Shown: positions 41,382 through 50,441, numbered from the stretch's first letter. The stretch is DNA of 64,000 bases from Schlegelella_A sp038231215 (GCA_038231215.1 JBBRLS010000006.1:48096-112095), one strand, 5' to 3'. Notes: generated from the letters alone by a model not told the origin. Numbers and translations are program-made.

Positions 41382-41984
41382 CTACCACCTGCGGTCCCGC
41401 GTGGGCCCGAGCAACTCACGCAACCCCGACGCGACGGCTTCACGGGCACGGTAGATATGTGATTTGACCGTGTTGACGGGCATCGCCAGTCTTTCAGAGA
41501 TGCTGGCGTAGTCGAGCCCCTCGACCTCGCGCATCAGCAGGGCCGTGCGTTGGATGTCGGGCAGCGCTTCGACTTCGGCATCGATCCGCCCGAACATCTG
41601 GTGCGCCATGGCTTCTTCTTCGGGGCTGGGCGCGACGCGATGGCTTCTGCCGACGGCGTCTTCCACTGTGGCCTCACGCGGTTGGTCATCCATTCGATTC
41701 TGCGGGCTGCGAAGGTAGCTCTTGGCAATGTTACGGGCAATCGTAAAGAGCCAAGCCTGGAAACTGCCTGCCAGATCGAAACTCGCGAGTGCAAGGAAAA
41801 CGCGCACGAAAACGTCCTGGGTCAGCTCTTCTGTAATTCGGTCGTCGCGCACGAAACGGCGGACAGTTGCGGCCACACGCCGCTGGTACTTGACCACCAG
41901 CACCTCGAATGCGACTTCCTCGCCGGCCAGGGCCTTGGCCACAAGCGCCGAGTCGACATCACCCAGCGGGTCATTGCCGCTCAC
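41382..41984 (-). CDS. ECF sigma factor (RpoE-like)
   Basis: A 200-aa sigma factor with region 2 (VAFEVLVVKYQRRVAATVRR, DRITEELTQDVFVRVFLALA, GSFQAWLFTIARNIAKSYLR) and region 4 (PDIQRTALLMREVEGLDYAS, MPVNTVKSHIYRAREAV). The GTG at 41984, with AAGGG upstream, gives a family-length protein; the frame remains open to an ATG at 42101, which would add 39 residues. It is transcribed with the short anti-sigma gene and divergently from the rhodopsin operon, so it may drive that operon. Confidence 0.88.
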   Translation of the reverse strand: MSGNDPLGDVDSALVAKALAGEEVAFEVLVVKYQRRVAATVRRFVRDDRITEELTQDVFVRVFLALASFDLAGSFQAWLFTIARNIAKSYLRSPQNRMDDQPREATVEDAVGRSHRVAPSPEEEAMAHQMFGRIDAEVEALPDIQRTALLMREVEGLDYASISERLAMPVNTVKSHIYRAREAVASGLRELLGPTRDRRW

Positions 41985-42552
41985 TTGCCAGCCCTTGGGC
42001 CGGACAGCTGAGCTTCCTCGCTCAAAGCCCTGCCAATCCAGGCCCTCGATCGGTCCGTTGTCGACCGTGTCTGGTGCGCCATACGCAACGCACAAGAACA
42101 AGTTGCAGTTTCCACGAGATTAGCGGTCTCTTTTCTGTGTCGGCAGATCAGCGTGCAACTTTGCTTCATGCCCAGCGTAAAGCTTCGTACCGGGATGCGA
42201 CGCATCGGGTAAGCCAGCAAGGAAATGAGACGTAGCTTTCTGTCCAGGAGTCTTGGGATGCCGGCACGGCAAACGCGAGGCCGCAACCGTTGTCCGCGGG
42301 TACGGGATATCAGGCGATTGCTGTGCTGTCTCGTGCGTGGCCCGATCTTGACAGATTGTGCCTGCATGCCCGGGTCCGCAGTGGTGGCGGCGCCCCAGGC
42401 GCTCGACCGCAGCCAAGCCACCGCCCAGCTCCGCGGCTCCCCAGCATCGAATCCCGGTGGCAGTCCAGAGGACTGTGCGAGAGAGAAACCACGGCACGGT
42501 CAGGACGATGTCGTCCGGTATCGGTTTGCCGTGATCTGAACCAAGGAACTTC
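41985..42552. promoter_or_regulatory. divergent control region between the ECF sigma gene and the rhodopsin operon
   Basis: No gene is supported between 42102 and 42552. A TTGACA hexamer lies at 42348-42353 on the + strand, about 200 bp before the rhodopsin start, but no good -10 box follows at 16-18 bp. The last bases before the rhodopsin GTG are AAGGAACTTC, giving an AAGGA ribosome-binding site. No clear ECF -35/-10 pair was found by eye. Confidence 0.35.
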
Positions 42553-43356
42553 GTGATCAAGTCAAAGGTAGTCACTTTCATGTTGAAGGCCATGGCCACG
42601 GGCGGGCTCATGGCAACCGCCTCCGCGCACGCGTCGGCGTCTGGAAACGCCACGCTCAACTCGAACGATTTCGTCGGCATTTCGTTTTGGGTCATCTCGA
42701 TGGCGCTGATCGCTGCGACCGCGTTCTTCTTTCTGGAACGCGACCGGGTGGCAGCCAAGTGGAAAACGTCGCTGACCGTATCGGGCCTGGTGACGCTGGT
42801 CGCAGCCGTTCACTACTTCTACATGCGCGACGTATGGGTGTCGACAGGCGCCACGCCCACCGTCTTTCGCTACATCGACTGGCTCATCACGGTGCCGTTG
42901 CTGATGATCGAGTTCTATCTGATCCTGTCGGCCATCACCAAGGTCCCGGGTGGCGTTTTCTGGCGCTTGATGATCGGAACTCTGGTCATGTTGGTGGGCG
43001 GCTACCTGGGTGAGGCCGGGTACGTCGCCGCGTGGCCTGCATTCATCGTTGGCATGGTGGGCTGGGCCTTCATCCTGTACGAGATCTTTCTGGGCCAAGC
43101 CGGAAAGATCAACGCAGCGAACGCGCCACCCGCAGTTCAGTCGGCATTCAAGACGATGCGCCTGATCGTCACCTTCGGCTGGGCCATCTACCCCATCGGC
43201 TACTTCTTCGGCTACCTCACCGGCGCCGGCCCTGCAGACAGTGCGAACGCATTGAACATCATCTACAACGGTGCGGACGTTTTGAACAAGATCGCCTTCG
43301 GTCTGATCATCTGGTCAGTTGCCGTCAGCGAGTCAGAAGGCCTGTTCAAGAAGTAG
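42553..43356 (+). CDS. proteorhodopsin, green-type light-driven proton pump
   Basis: A 267-aa seven-helix retinal protein with a cleavable-looking leader (MATASAHASA). Helix C reads RYIDWLITVPLLMIEFYLIL, giving the proton-pump triad D109/T113/E120 (proteorhodopsin D97/T101/E108). L117 is the green-tuning residue (position 105). H87 in AAVHYFYMR matches His75. Helix G has IYNGADVLNKIAFGLIIW with counter-ion D242 and retinal Schiff-base lysine K246. It is thus expected to pump protons outward and give light-dependent proton motive force. The GTG start has a ribosome-binding site; an ATG at 42580 is an alternative. It heads the retinal-synthesis genes. Confidence 0.96.
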   Translation: MIKSKVVTFMLKAMATGGLMATASAHASASGNATLNSNDFVGISFWVISMALIAATAFFFLERDRVAAKWKTSLTVSGLVTLVAAVHYFYMRDVWVSTGATPTVFRYIDWLITVPLLMIEFYLILSAITKVPGGVFWRLMIGTLVMLVGGYLGEAGYVAAWPAFIVGMVGWAFILYEIFLGQAGKINAANAPPAVQSAFKTMRLIVTFGWAIYPIGYFFGYLTGAGPADSANALNIIYNGADVLNKIAFGLIIWSVAVSESEGLFKK

Positions 43357-43365
43357 GTCTTCCTC

Positions 43366-43417
43366 GCACTGGTGCGGCTGCCGCGCCAGTGCCGCGACGG
43401 CAGCACGCCTGCCGTCG
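43366..43417 (+). promoter_or_regulatory. two consecutive hairpins between rhodopsin and crtIB
   Basis: Ten bp after the rhodopsin stop, GCACTGG (43366-43372) pairs with CCAGTGC (43386-43392) over a 13-nt loop. Directly after, CGACGGCAG (43395-43403) pairs perfectly with CTGCCGTCG (43409-43417) over a 5-nt loop. No T-run follows and the next start is only 27 bp away. They may protect the 3' end of a rhodopsin mRNA or attenuate the downstream carotenoid genes, letting opsin be made in excess of retinal enzymes. Confidence 0.6.
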
Positions 43418-43444
43418 CCACCGCGCGGTCTGCAGAGGAATCGT

Positions 43445-45901
43445 ATGAAAGCATTGGTCATAGGCGCCGGGTTCGGCGGCATCGCCGCCGCGCTCCGTTT
43501 GCGCGCCAAGGGCTACGAGGTATCGCTGATCGACCGATGCCCCGGCCTGGGCGGCCGGGCGCAGGTCTTCGAGCGCAACGGCTTCAAGCACGACGCAGGG
43601 CCGACCGTGATCACGGCCCCCTTCCTGTTCGAGGAGCTGTTCGCGCTGTCGGGCGAAAAGATGTCCGACCACATCGAGCTGGTGCCGTTGACACCCTGGT
43701 ACCGCTTCCACTTCGCCGACAACACTCAGTTCGACTACGGCGGAACACTCGACGAAACGCTCGCCGAAATTGCCCGCATCGAGCCGCAGGATTGCGACGG
43801 TTACCGCCGCCTGCTGGTGCAGTCAAAGCGCATCTTCGACGTCGGCTTCACCGAGCTGTCGGCGCAGCCATTCCACCGTTTCATGACCATGATCCGACAG
43901 ATCCCGCGTCTGTTGGCGCTGCGCAGCCACGAGACCGTGTGGCAGCTGGTGGCCCGTCACCTGGTCAGCCCGAAGCTGCGCCAGGCTTTCTCGATCCAAC
44001 CCTTGCTGGTGGGCGGCAACCCGTTCGACACCACCAGCATCTATGGCCTGATCCACTACCTTGAGCGGTCTTGGGGCGTGTACTTCGCCATGGGCGGCAC
44101 AGGCGCCATCACGCGAGCACTGGGCGCGCTGATGTCGCGACAAGGCGTCGTCCTGCGCTTGAACACCACCGTCAAGCGCATCCACGTCGACCGAGGCGTG
44201 GCCACCGGCGTGACCCTGGCCGACGGGTCGTCGCTGAACGCCGATGTGATCGTCTCGAATGCCGACCCGGCCCATCTCTACGGCGCGATGATCAAGCCGG
44301 CCGAGCAGGCCATGAGCACCCGGCTGAAGCTCGCCGCGGCGCACTACTCGATGGGCCTGTTCGTCCTGTACTTCGGCACCACCCGCACCTACCCCGAGGT
44401 GGCGCACCACACCATCTGGCTCGGTGAACGTTACAGGGAATTGCTGACCGACATATTCGACCACAAGACGCTGTCGGACGACTTCTCGCTGTACCTGCAT
44501 CGACCGACGGCCACCGACCCCAGCTTCGCGCCGGCCGGTTGCGACAGCTTCTACGTGCTTTGTCCCGTGCCCAACCTGAAGGGCCGGATCGATTGGGCGC
44601 TGGAAGGCCCGCGCCTGCAGGCGCGCATCGTGGCCGCGCTCGAAAGGACGATCCTGCCGGGCCTGTCGGCCTGCATCACGGCCGACTTCTTCATGACGCC
44701 GGAAAACTTCCGCCGCAACTACCTCAGCGCCCATGGCGCCGGCTTCTCGGTGGCGCCGCTGTTCCGGCAGTCGGCGTGGTTCCGGTTTCACAACCGCGCC
44801 GAAGGCGTCAGAAACCTGTACCTCGTGGGTGCCGGCACGCACCCCGGCGCCGGGCTCCCAGGGGTGCTGTGCTCTGCCAAGGTGGTGGATGCCTTGGTAC
44901 CGGCCGTCCAAGACGTTGTGCGGCCGCTGCGCGCGGGCGAACAGGCGCGTGCGGTCGACGTCGCCTTGGTTTCGGCCTCGGCTGAAGCTGTGCTGGCATC
45001 CAAAGGCCGTTCTTTCCATTGGGCACGGCGGCTGATGGCGAAAGCCCCGGCGGCGCGAGCCACGCGGCTGTACGCTTTCTGCCGCTACATCGACGATCTG
45101 GCGGATGAGGGTGATGCGCGCCCCACCGCGACCGCCCGCGCCGAGCTGGCCGGCGTGGCGCGGGCCATGACAACCGGGGTGTCGGACCAGGCGTCCGTGA
45201 GTGATGCGCTGGCTCTGATGCGCGAGTGCGGCATCGCGCCCGCCCTGGTGTTGCAGCTGATCGCCGGGCTGGACTCCGACCTCGACGCGGTGCGCATGCC
45301 CGATGTCGACGCGCTGCTGCGCTATTGCTACCGGGTGGCGGGCACGGTGGGCCCGATGATGTGCGCGGCCCTTGGCGCAGACGACCCGCGGGCCCTTGCG
45401 CATGCCGTCGACCTGGGCATCGCGATGCAGCTCACCAACATCTGCCGCGACATCGCGGCAGATGCCCGGGCAGGGCGCCGTTACCTCCCGGCGTCACTGA
45501 TCGGCGAAGTGGGGCCGCAGCAGCTGGTCGATCCGGCCGAGGCGCTGCGGCCCCCTCTTCGCCGGTGCGTGTCGGCGCTGCTCGACATCGCCGACCACTA
45601 CTACCTCAGTGGCGAACGCGGCCTGTCGTACCTGCCGTTGGGATCGCGCATCGGCATCCTGGTGGCGGCGCGCGTGTACCGCGCCATCGGAACGCGCTTG
45701 CGGCAGCGCGATCTCGCCTACTGGCTCGAACGCGCGGTCGTGCCGACACACCAGAAGATCACGATCACCTTGTCAGCGTTGGCGAGCCTGGCCTTCCGGT
45801 CGTCGTTCTGGTGGCCGTCACAGCCCCACGACGCGGAGCTGCACGGGCCCTTGTCGGGCCTTCTCCCACCTTCGCTGCTGGGCGCTGCGCAACATGGCTG
45901 A
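43445..45901 (+). CDS. CrtI-CrtB fusion: phytoene desaturase joined to phytoene synthase
   Basis: One uninterrupted 818-aa frame. Residues 1 to about 500 are a CrtI-type desaturase: FAD motif VIGAGFGGIAAALRLRAKGY, GLGGRAQVFE, HDAGPTVITAPFLFEELFAL, and the C-terminal VGAGTHPGAGLPGVLCSAK. From about 505 a complete CrtB follows: first Asp-rich motif RYIDDLADEGD (about residue 550), second QLTNICRDIAADARAGRRYL (about residue 669), then HYYLSGERGLSYLP. Together they would convert geranylgeranyl diphosphate to lycopene. Normally these are separate genes. A GAGGA box precedes the ATG. The stop overlaps crtY by 8 bp. Confidence 0.93.
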   Translation: MKALVIGAGFGGIAAALRLRAKGYEVSLIDRCPGLGGRAQVFERNGFKHDAGPTVITAPFLFEELFALSGEKMSDHIELVPLTPWYRFHFADNTQFDYGGTLDETLAEIARIEPQDCDGYRRLLVQSKRIFDVGFTELSAQPFHRFMTMIRQIPRLLALRSHETVWQLVARHLVSPKLRQAFSIQPLLVGGNPFDTTSIYGLIHYLERSWGVYFAMGGTGAITRALGALMSRQGVVLRLNTTVKRIHVDRGVATGVTLADGSSLNADVIVSNADPAHLYGAMIKPAEQAMSTRLKLAAAHYSMGLFVLYFGTTRTYPEVAHHTIWLGERYRELLTDIFDHKTLSDDFSLYLHRPTATDPSFAPAGCDSFYVLCPVPNLKGRIDWALEGPRLQARIVAALERTILPGLSACITADFFMTPENFRRNYLSAHGAGFSVAPLFRQSAWFRFHNRAEGVRNLYLVGAGTHPGAGLPGVLCSAKVVDALVPAVQDVVRPLRAGEQARAVDVALVSASAEAVLASKGRSFHWARRLMAKAPAARATRLYAFCRYIDDLADEGDARPTATARAELAGVARAMTTGVSDQASVSDALALMRECGIAPALVLQLIAGLDSDLDAVRMPDVDALLRYCYRVAGTVGPMMCAALGADDPRALAHAVDLGIAMQLTNICRDIAADARAGRRYLPASLIGEVGPQQLVDPAEALRPPLRRCVSALLDIADHYYLSGERGLSYLPLGSRIGILVAARVYRAIGTRLRQRDLAYWLERAVVPTHQKITITLSALASLAFRSSFWWPSQPHDAELHGPLSGLLPPSLLGAAQHG

Positions 45902-47072
45902 GGCCGTCGACCTCATCGTGCTGGGTGGTGGCTGTGCCGGGCTGAGCCTGTGCAGGGAGCTCACTGCGCTCGGGCAGAGTTGCCCCCGAACCCTGGTCGT
46001 CGAGTCGCGCGGGCACTACGTCAATGACCGGACCTGGTGTTACTGGGGCGACGATGCGCTGCCGAACAAGCACCGGGTCCGCCACCGCTGGCACAGCATG
46101 CGTGTCAGGCACGCCGGCACAAGCGTCACGCTGGGCTGCGGCTCGACGCCGTACGAGATGTTGGCGGCCGAGGACTTCTACGCCGACGCGCAAGCAGCCA
46201 TCGCAGCACACCCCCGCACTCGCCTGCAGTTGGACACCTCGGTGCTGGGCGAGCCCTTCAAGGTCGGGGGGCTGTGGCATGTTCGAACCTCTGCCGGAAC
46301 GGTGTCGTCGGCGATGCTGGTGGACACCCGGCCCGCGCGGACGCCAGTGCGTGACGGGGCTGTGCTGTGGCAGTCCTTCTACGGGCACGAGATCGAATGC
46401 GGCGCAGCGGTGTTCGATCCGTTGTGCCTGGACCTCATGGACTTCTTGCCACCTCATGCAGACCATGTTCCGTTTGTCTACGTCTTGCCGGTATCGCCGA
46501 CCCGGGCCCTGGTGGAAGTGACAGTTTTCGGGGCGCGTCCGCTAGCCCCGGCTGCGTTACGCCACAGCCTGGACAGGGCAGTTTCCCAGCGAACCGGTGC
46601 AGCGCCGAGCCAGGTGCTGCGGTCAGAACACGGCATCTTGCCGATGGGCCTCGTCAACCCACCGCGGCACCCTGACCCGAGCCGCGTCAGGGTGGGGCTG
46701 ACGGCAGGCGCCGCCAGACCCAGCACCGGATACGCGTTCCAACGCATTCAGCGCTGGGCCCGGGAGTGCGCGCTGTCTGTCTCGACGAGTGGGTTGCCCG
46801 TCGGCCACCGGTCCGATCCCGCGCCGCTTCGCGCGATGGATCGCTTGTTCCTGGATGTTCTGCGCGCCGACCCACGAGGTGGCGGCCAGCTCTTCTTTTC
46901 ACTGTTCAGTGATGCGCAAACGGCAAGAGTGATCCGCTTCCTGAGCGGTTCAGCGCGGGTCGAAGACGCGCTGGCCGTGGTGGCTGCCATGCCTTTCAAG
47001 CCCTTCATTCGGGCCGCTCTCACACCACGTTTCATGAAGCCAGGGCCTCGAGTCATCGGCCGGCTCGCGTGA
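45894..47072 (+). CDS. crtY: lycopene beta-cyclase
   Basis: A 392-aa flavoprotein starting MAEAVDLIVLGGGCAGLSLC, which is the dinucleotide-binding motif of CrtY. Family landmarks are RTWCYWGDD, LWQSFYGHEIECG with FDPLCLDLMDF, VYVLPVSPTRALVEVT, and HGILPMGL. It cyclises both ends of lycopene to beta-carotene, the precursor of retinal. It overlaps crtIB by 8 bp and blh by 4 bp, implying translational coupling. Several long frames in the opposite strand are shadows. Confidence 0.93.
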   Translation: MAEAVDLIVLGGGCAGLSLCRELTALGQSCPRTLVVESRGHYVNDRTWCYWGDDALPNKHRVRHRWHSMRVRHAGTSVTLGCGSTPYEMLAAEDFYADAQAAIAAHPRTRLQLDTSVLGEPFKVGGLWHVRTSAGTVSSAMLVDTRPARTPVRDGAVLWQSFYGHEIECGAAVFDPLCLDLMDFLPPHADHVPFVYVLPVSPTRALVEVTVFGARPLAPAALRHSLDRAVSQRTGAAPSQVLRSEHGILPMGLVNPPRHPDPSRVRVGLTAGAARPSTGYAFQRIQRWARECALSVSTSGLPVGHRSDPAPLRAMDRLFLDVLRADPRGGGQLFFSLFSDAQTARVIRFLSGSARVEDALAVVAAMPFKPFIRAALTPRFMKPGPRVIGRLA

Positions 47073-47956
47073 GCATCGAGCGGCAAGGAATCGTCTTCAG
47101 CGCGACGGCCTGGGGGCTGTGTCTGAGTGTTGTTCTCCTCCCTGTGGCGCCGCCGCAGTCCGAGCTGCTGGCCCTGTCGATCGTGATCTTTCTGTTCGGC
47201 GTTCCTCACGGTGCGCTGGACACGGTGTATGCGCGCCAGCTTCATGGCATCGAATCGACCGCCAGCTGGGCCGCCTTCGGCCTGGCCTACCTGGCGATGG
47301 CAGCGCTCGTGGTGGGGCTGTGGGTGGTTGCGCCGGTTGTCTTCCTGATCGGGTTCCTGCTGAGCTCGGCACTCCACTTCAGTGGCGATCCGCAAGGCGA
47401 AACGGGGGCCGTGCGGCGAATCTTGTACGGCGGGTCCGTACTGATCTGCCCGGCCGTGTTGCACGCGCCGCAGGTACGCGAGTTGTATTCGATGCTGGCA
47501 GGGGCGGCCGCCGGCGACGCCGTCGTCACAGCCTCGCGTTGGATATCGGCGCCTTGGCTGATCGCGATGGCCATCGCGGCGCTGCGGAGCGCGAAAAGAG
47601 ACTGGGTCGGCAGCCTGGAACTCGTTTCGGTCGCGGCCCTGATGACCCTGGTATCGCCGGTCCTGGCCTTCACGATGTTCTTTTGCGGCATGCACAGCGT
47701 GCGCCATGCGATGAGAACGCGGGACTACGCCCGCACCCCGACATGGAAACATCTGCTTCGAGTGGCCGCTCCTCCGATGTTGGTCACGGGGCTGCTGGCC
47801 ATCGCCGGCTGGCAATTCCTGCAAGCATCGGATTTCTACGTCAGGTTGGTGCAGCTTGTCTTCGTCGGGCTTGCTGCGCTCACGGTGCCGCACATGATCC
47901 TCGTCGAACGGGTCCGATTCTCGAGCTGGACCGAAGGACACGCCAACGCGGAGTGA
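47069..47956 (+). CDS. blh: beta-carotene 15,15'-dioxygenase (Brp/Blh)
   Basis: A 295-aa integral membrane enzyme cleaving beta-carotene to two all-trans retinal. The iron-ligand histidines of the Brp/Blh family are present: GVPHGALD, SALHFSGD, FCGMHSVRHA, and TVPHMILVE. About seven hydrophobic helices surround them. The GTG start overlaps the crtY stop (GTGA). It completes the opsin plus retinal pathway, so the organism can make its own chromophore provided GGPP is available. Confidence 0.93.
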   Translation: MSIERQGIVFSATAWGLCLSVVLLPVAPPQSELLALSIVIFLFGVPHGALDTVYARQLHGIESTASWAAFGLAYLAMAALVVGLWVVAPVVFLIGFLLSSALHFSGDPQGETGAVRRILYGGSVLICPAVLHAPQVRELYSMLAGAAAGDAVVTASRWISAPWLIAMAIAALRSAKRDWVGSLELVSVAALMTLVSPVLAFTMFFCGMHSVRHAMRTRDYARTPTWKHLLRVAAPPMLVTGLLAIAGWQFLQASDFYVRLVQLVFVGLAALTVPHMILVERVRFSSWTEGHANAE

Positions 47957-47983
47957 GTCCGGGTGCTGTCGGCGCCTCCGGCG

Positions 47984-49015
47984 TCAATACGTCAGCGCCG
48001 TGGCTTTGCCGTGAAATACCTGGTAGCTGAACACCGTATAGACCCCGATCACCGGAAGCACCACGCAGGCGCCAATGAAGATGATGAACAGGGATTCGGC
48101 ACTGCTGGCTGCCTGCCAGATGGTCAACCGGTCAATGACCAACCACGGGAACATGCTGTAAGCCAGGCCGTAGAAGGCGAGCAGCAGAATTGCCACCGTA
48201 CCTGCAAAGGGGACCCAGTCGCCATAGGCGTTGCCCGTTGCCAGCCGGGTCGGCAGTCGTTGCAACGAGCGCTCGACGATGAAGAAAATCAGCACCGTCG
48301 CCAACGGCACCGGCATCAGAAGCACCACATACGGGAGCGAGAACCAGCGGTCGAAGATGGCAGGGCTTATCAGCGGGGTCGCGGCCGAGATCGCAAGAAT
48401 TCCCAGCGCTGTCCATTGCAGGCTTCGGCGTGCCCAACGAATGGCCCGCAATTGCAAGGCGCCGTCGGTCTTGATCACGAGCCAGGCCGCACCGAGCAGC
48501 GCGTAGGCCCCCGGCAAGCACAGCGCGATCAGCGCGGCAAAGCTGTTGGCCCATGCACCGGATTGAAAGCCGGTCACCCACAGGCCGAGCATGTACCCCT
48601 GAGCCAGGCTGGCAAGCACCGACCCGCCGTGGAATGCCCGGTTCCACAGCGCCTTGTGTTCCATGCCGGCCTTGGCGCGCAGGTCGAACGCGACTCCACG
48701 CAGGATCAGGCCGACGAGCATCAGCGTCACCGGCAGATACAGCGCACCCAGGATCACGCCATGCGCTTCGGGAAAGGCGACCAGCAGCACGCCGACGCCC
48801 AGGACCAACCAGGTTTCGTTGGCATCCCAAAAGGGCCCGATGGACGCCACCATGATGTCTTTGTCCGATTCGCCGGCGGCGCCCAGCAAGATGCCCACAC
48901 CCAGGTCATAACCATCGAGGACCACGTAGATCAGCATCGCCAAGCCCATCACGAGCAGGAATGCCACGGGCAGCCAGCCGCCCGGCTGTTGCAGGTGCAG
49001 GCTGGCGTCGTTCAT
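47984..49015 (-). CDS. cydB: cytochrome bd-type quinol oxidase subunit II (CioB/CydB)
   Basis: A 343-aa membrane subunit with nine or so helices. Signature segments are VVLDGYDLGVGILL, GPFWDANETWLVLGVG, FPEAHGVILGALYLPVTLML and RLTIWQAASSAESLFIIF near the C-terminus. Its ATG overlaps the cydA stop (ATGA). No cydX was found in the 27-bp convergent gap with blh. Confidence 0.94.
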   Translation of the reverse strand: MNDASLHLQQPGGWLPVAFLLVMGLAMLIYVVLDGYDLGVGILLGAAGESDKDIMVASIGPFWDANETWLVLGVGVLLVAFPEAHGVILGALYLPVTLMLVGLILRGVAFDLRAKAGMEHKALWNRAFHGGSVLASLAQGYMLGLWVTGFQSGAWANSFAALIALCLPGAYALLGAAWLVIKTDGALQLRAIRWARRSLQWTALGILAISAATPLISPAIFDRWFSLPYVVLLMPVPLATVLIFFIVERSLQRLPTRLATGNAYGDWVPFAGTVAILLLAFYGLAYSMFPWLVIDRLTIWQAASSAESLFIIFIGACVVLPVIGVYTVFSYQVFHGKATALTY

Positions 49016-50400
49016 GACGGAACCAGACGCAGGGGCACTAAGAGACGGTCGATCCGTTTGCCGGCCAGCGCTGCCGCCGCTGGCGCTGCGTTGCGGGCGA
49101 GTCTGAACACGACCGCCACATAGGCAGCCGTCAGCAGCAGGTAGAGCGTGAGGTACATCGCCAGTGACAGGCCGATCATCGATGCCGGTACCGCGCCCGC
49201 TGCCTGCGCGGTGGTCAGCAATCCGTGCACCAGCCACGGTTGCCGTCCGACCTCGGTCGTGTACCAGCCGGCGACCAGCGCCACCCAGCCTGCGAAGGTC
49301 ATCACGAGCAACGCTTTGGCCAACAGCGGCGTGGGGTGTGCCGTGCGGCGCAGTTGCCACCACGCGAGCCAGCTGGTCGCCAGCATCAGCAGCCCCATGC
49401 CCACCATCACACGAAACGAGTAGAAGACCGCCGCCACAGGTGGATGCGTGCCCTCGAACGCATCCAGCCCCTCGATTTCGCCGTCCAGACTGTGCGTGAC
49501 GATCAGCGACGCGAGCTTGGGAATCTCGATCGCGAACCGCGTCTGCCTGGACTTTTCATCCGGCACTCCGAACAGCACCAACGGCGCACCGCGTTGTGTA
49601 TGCCACGCGGCCTCGATGGCAGCGATCTTGGCCGGCTCGTACTCGCGCGTGTTGATGCCGTGCAGGTCACCCACGGCGATCTGCAACGGGATCAGCAATG
49701 CAGCCACCGTGACCGCCCCACGCAGGGTCAGAAGGACCTCCGCGCTGCGGTCGTTGCGCAGCCAGCGGTAGGCGCTGACCCCGGCCATCAGGAAGGCGCC
49801 CGTCAGCCCGGAGGCCAGCAGCATGTGCGCCAGCCGGTAAGGCATCGACGGATTGAAGACGACAGCCCACCAGTCGGTCGCGTACGCCACGCCAGAGCGC
49901 ATTTCGAACCCGGCCGGCGTGTGCATCCAGGAATTGAGAACGATGATCCAGAAGGCCGACAGAGTGGTGCCGCCGGCCACCAGCACCGTCGCCATTGTGT
50001 GCACCCGGTTGCTGACGCGGCCGCTGCCAAACAGCATGATGCCGAGAAAAGTAGCTTCCAGGAAAAACGCGGTGAGCACCTCATAGGCTAGGAGCGGCCC
50101 GGCGATGTTGCCAACGGTGCGCATGAAGCCCGGCCAGTTGGTGCCGAACTGAAAGCTCATCGTCAGACCGCTCACCACGCCGAAGGCAAAGGTCAGCGCA
50201 AATACCTTCACCCACAGCTTGTAGGCTTGCATCCACGGGGTGCTGGATTCGAAGCCCGCACCCTGCGCGCGCACCGCGCGGTTGTGGCGCAGCTTGAGGT
50301 ACAGCAATGCCCAGCCCAACGCGATGGAGATGGACGGGAACAAGATGTGGAATGTGATGTTGGCTGCGAACTGAACGCGTGCGAGCAAAAGAGGGTCCAT
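49012..50400 (-). CDS. cydA: cytochrome bd-type quinol oxidase subunit I, cyanide-insensitive (short Q-loop) type
   Basis: A 462-aa subunit. The N-terminal haem-ligand His is in FAANITFHILFPSISIALGW, another in YRLAHMLLASGLTGAF; the conserved GWYTTEVGRQPW lies in the second half. At 462 residues it lacks room for the long Q-loop of E. coli CydA, so it is of the CIO/CioA group. It oxidises ubiquinol directly to oxygen without pumping protons. In this location it may dispose of quinol when the rhodopsin already supplies proton motive force, or limit oxygen near photo-oxidation; both are inference. Confidence 0.93.
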   Translation of the reverse strand: MDPLLLARVQFAANITFHILFPSISIALGWALLYLKLRHNRAVRAQGAGFESSTPWMQAYKLWVKVFALTFAFGVVSGLTMSFQFGTNWPGFMRTVGNIAGPLLAYEVLTAFFLEATFLGIMLFGSGRVSNRVHTMATVLVAGGTTLSAFWIIVLNSWMHTPAGFEMRSGVAYATDWWAVVFNPSMPYRLAHMLLASGLTGAFLMAGVSAYRWLRNDRSAEVLLTLRGAVTVAALLIPLQIAVGDLHGINTREYEPAKIAAIEAAWHTQRGAPLVLFGVPDEKSRQTRFAIEIPKLASLIVTHSLDGEIEGLDAFEGTHPPVAAVFYSFRVMVGMGLLMLATSWLAWWQLRRTAHPTPLLAKALLVMTFAGWVALVAGWYTTEVGRQPWLVHGLLTTAQAAGAVPASMIGLSLAMYLTLYLLLTAAYVAVVFRLARNAAPAAAALAGKRIDRLLVPLRLVPS

Positions 50401-50422
50401 GGCTTTCTCGTGAGTCGGGATC

Positions 50423-50441
50423 GGAGTCCGCGCTGGACTCC
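50423..50441 (-). promoter_or_regulatory. inverted repeat upstream of cydA
   Basis: GGAGTCC (50423-50429) and GGACTCC (50435-50441) are perfect complements around GCGCT, centred 32 bp before the cydA start. It could be a protein-binding palindrome or a 5'-UTR hairpin. The rest of the 259-bp gap to 50660 shows no gene. Confidence 0.4.

Noticed and set aside
42348..42353. TTGACA as a -35 box for the rhodopsin promoter
   Set aside because: No acceptable -10 box at 16-18 bp and about 200 bp from the start codon.
42553..43356. Carotenoid antenna (xanthorhodopsin-like) reading of the rhodopsin
   Set aside because: The motif set is that of proteorhodopsin, and the helix E region carries a Trp (GMVGWAFILYE); I could not confirm the small residue needed for an antenna opening.
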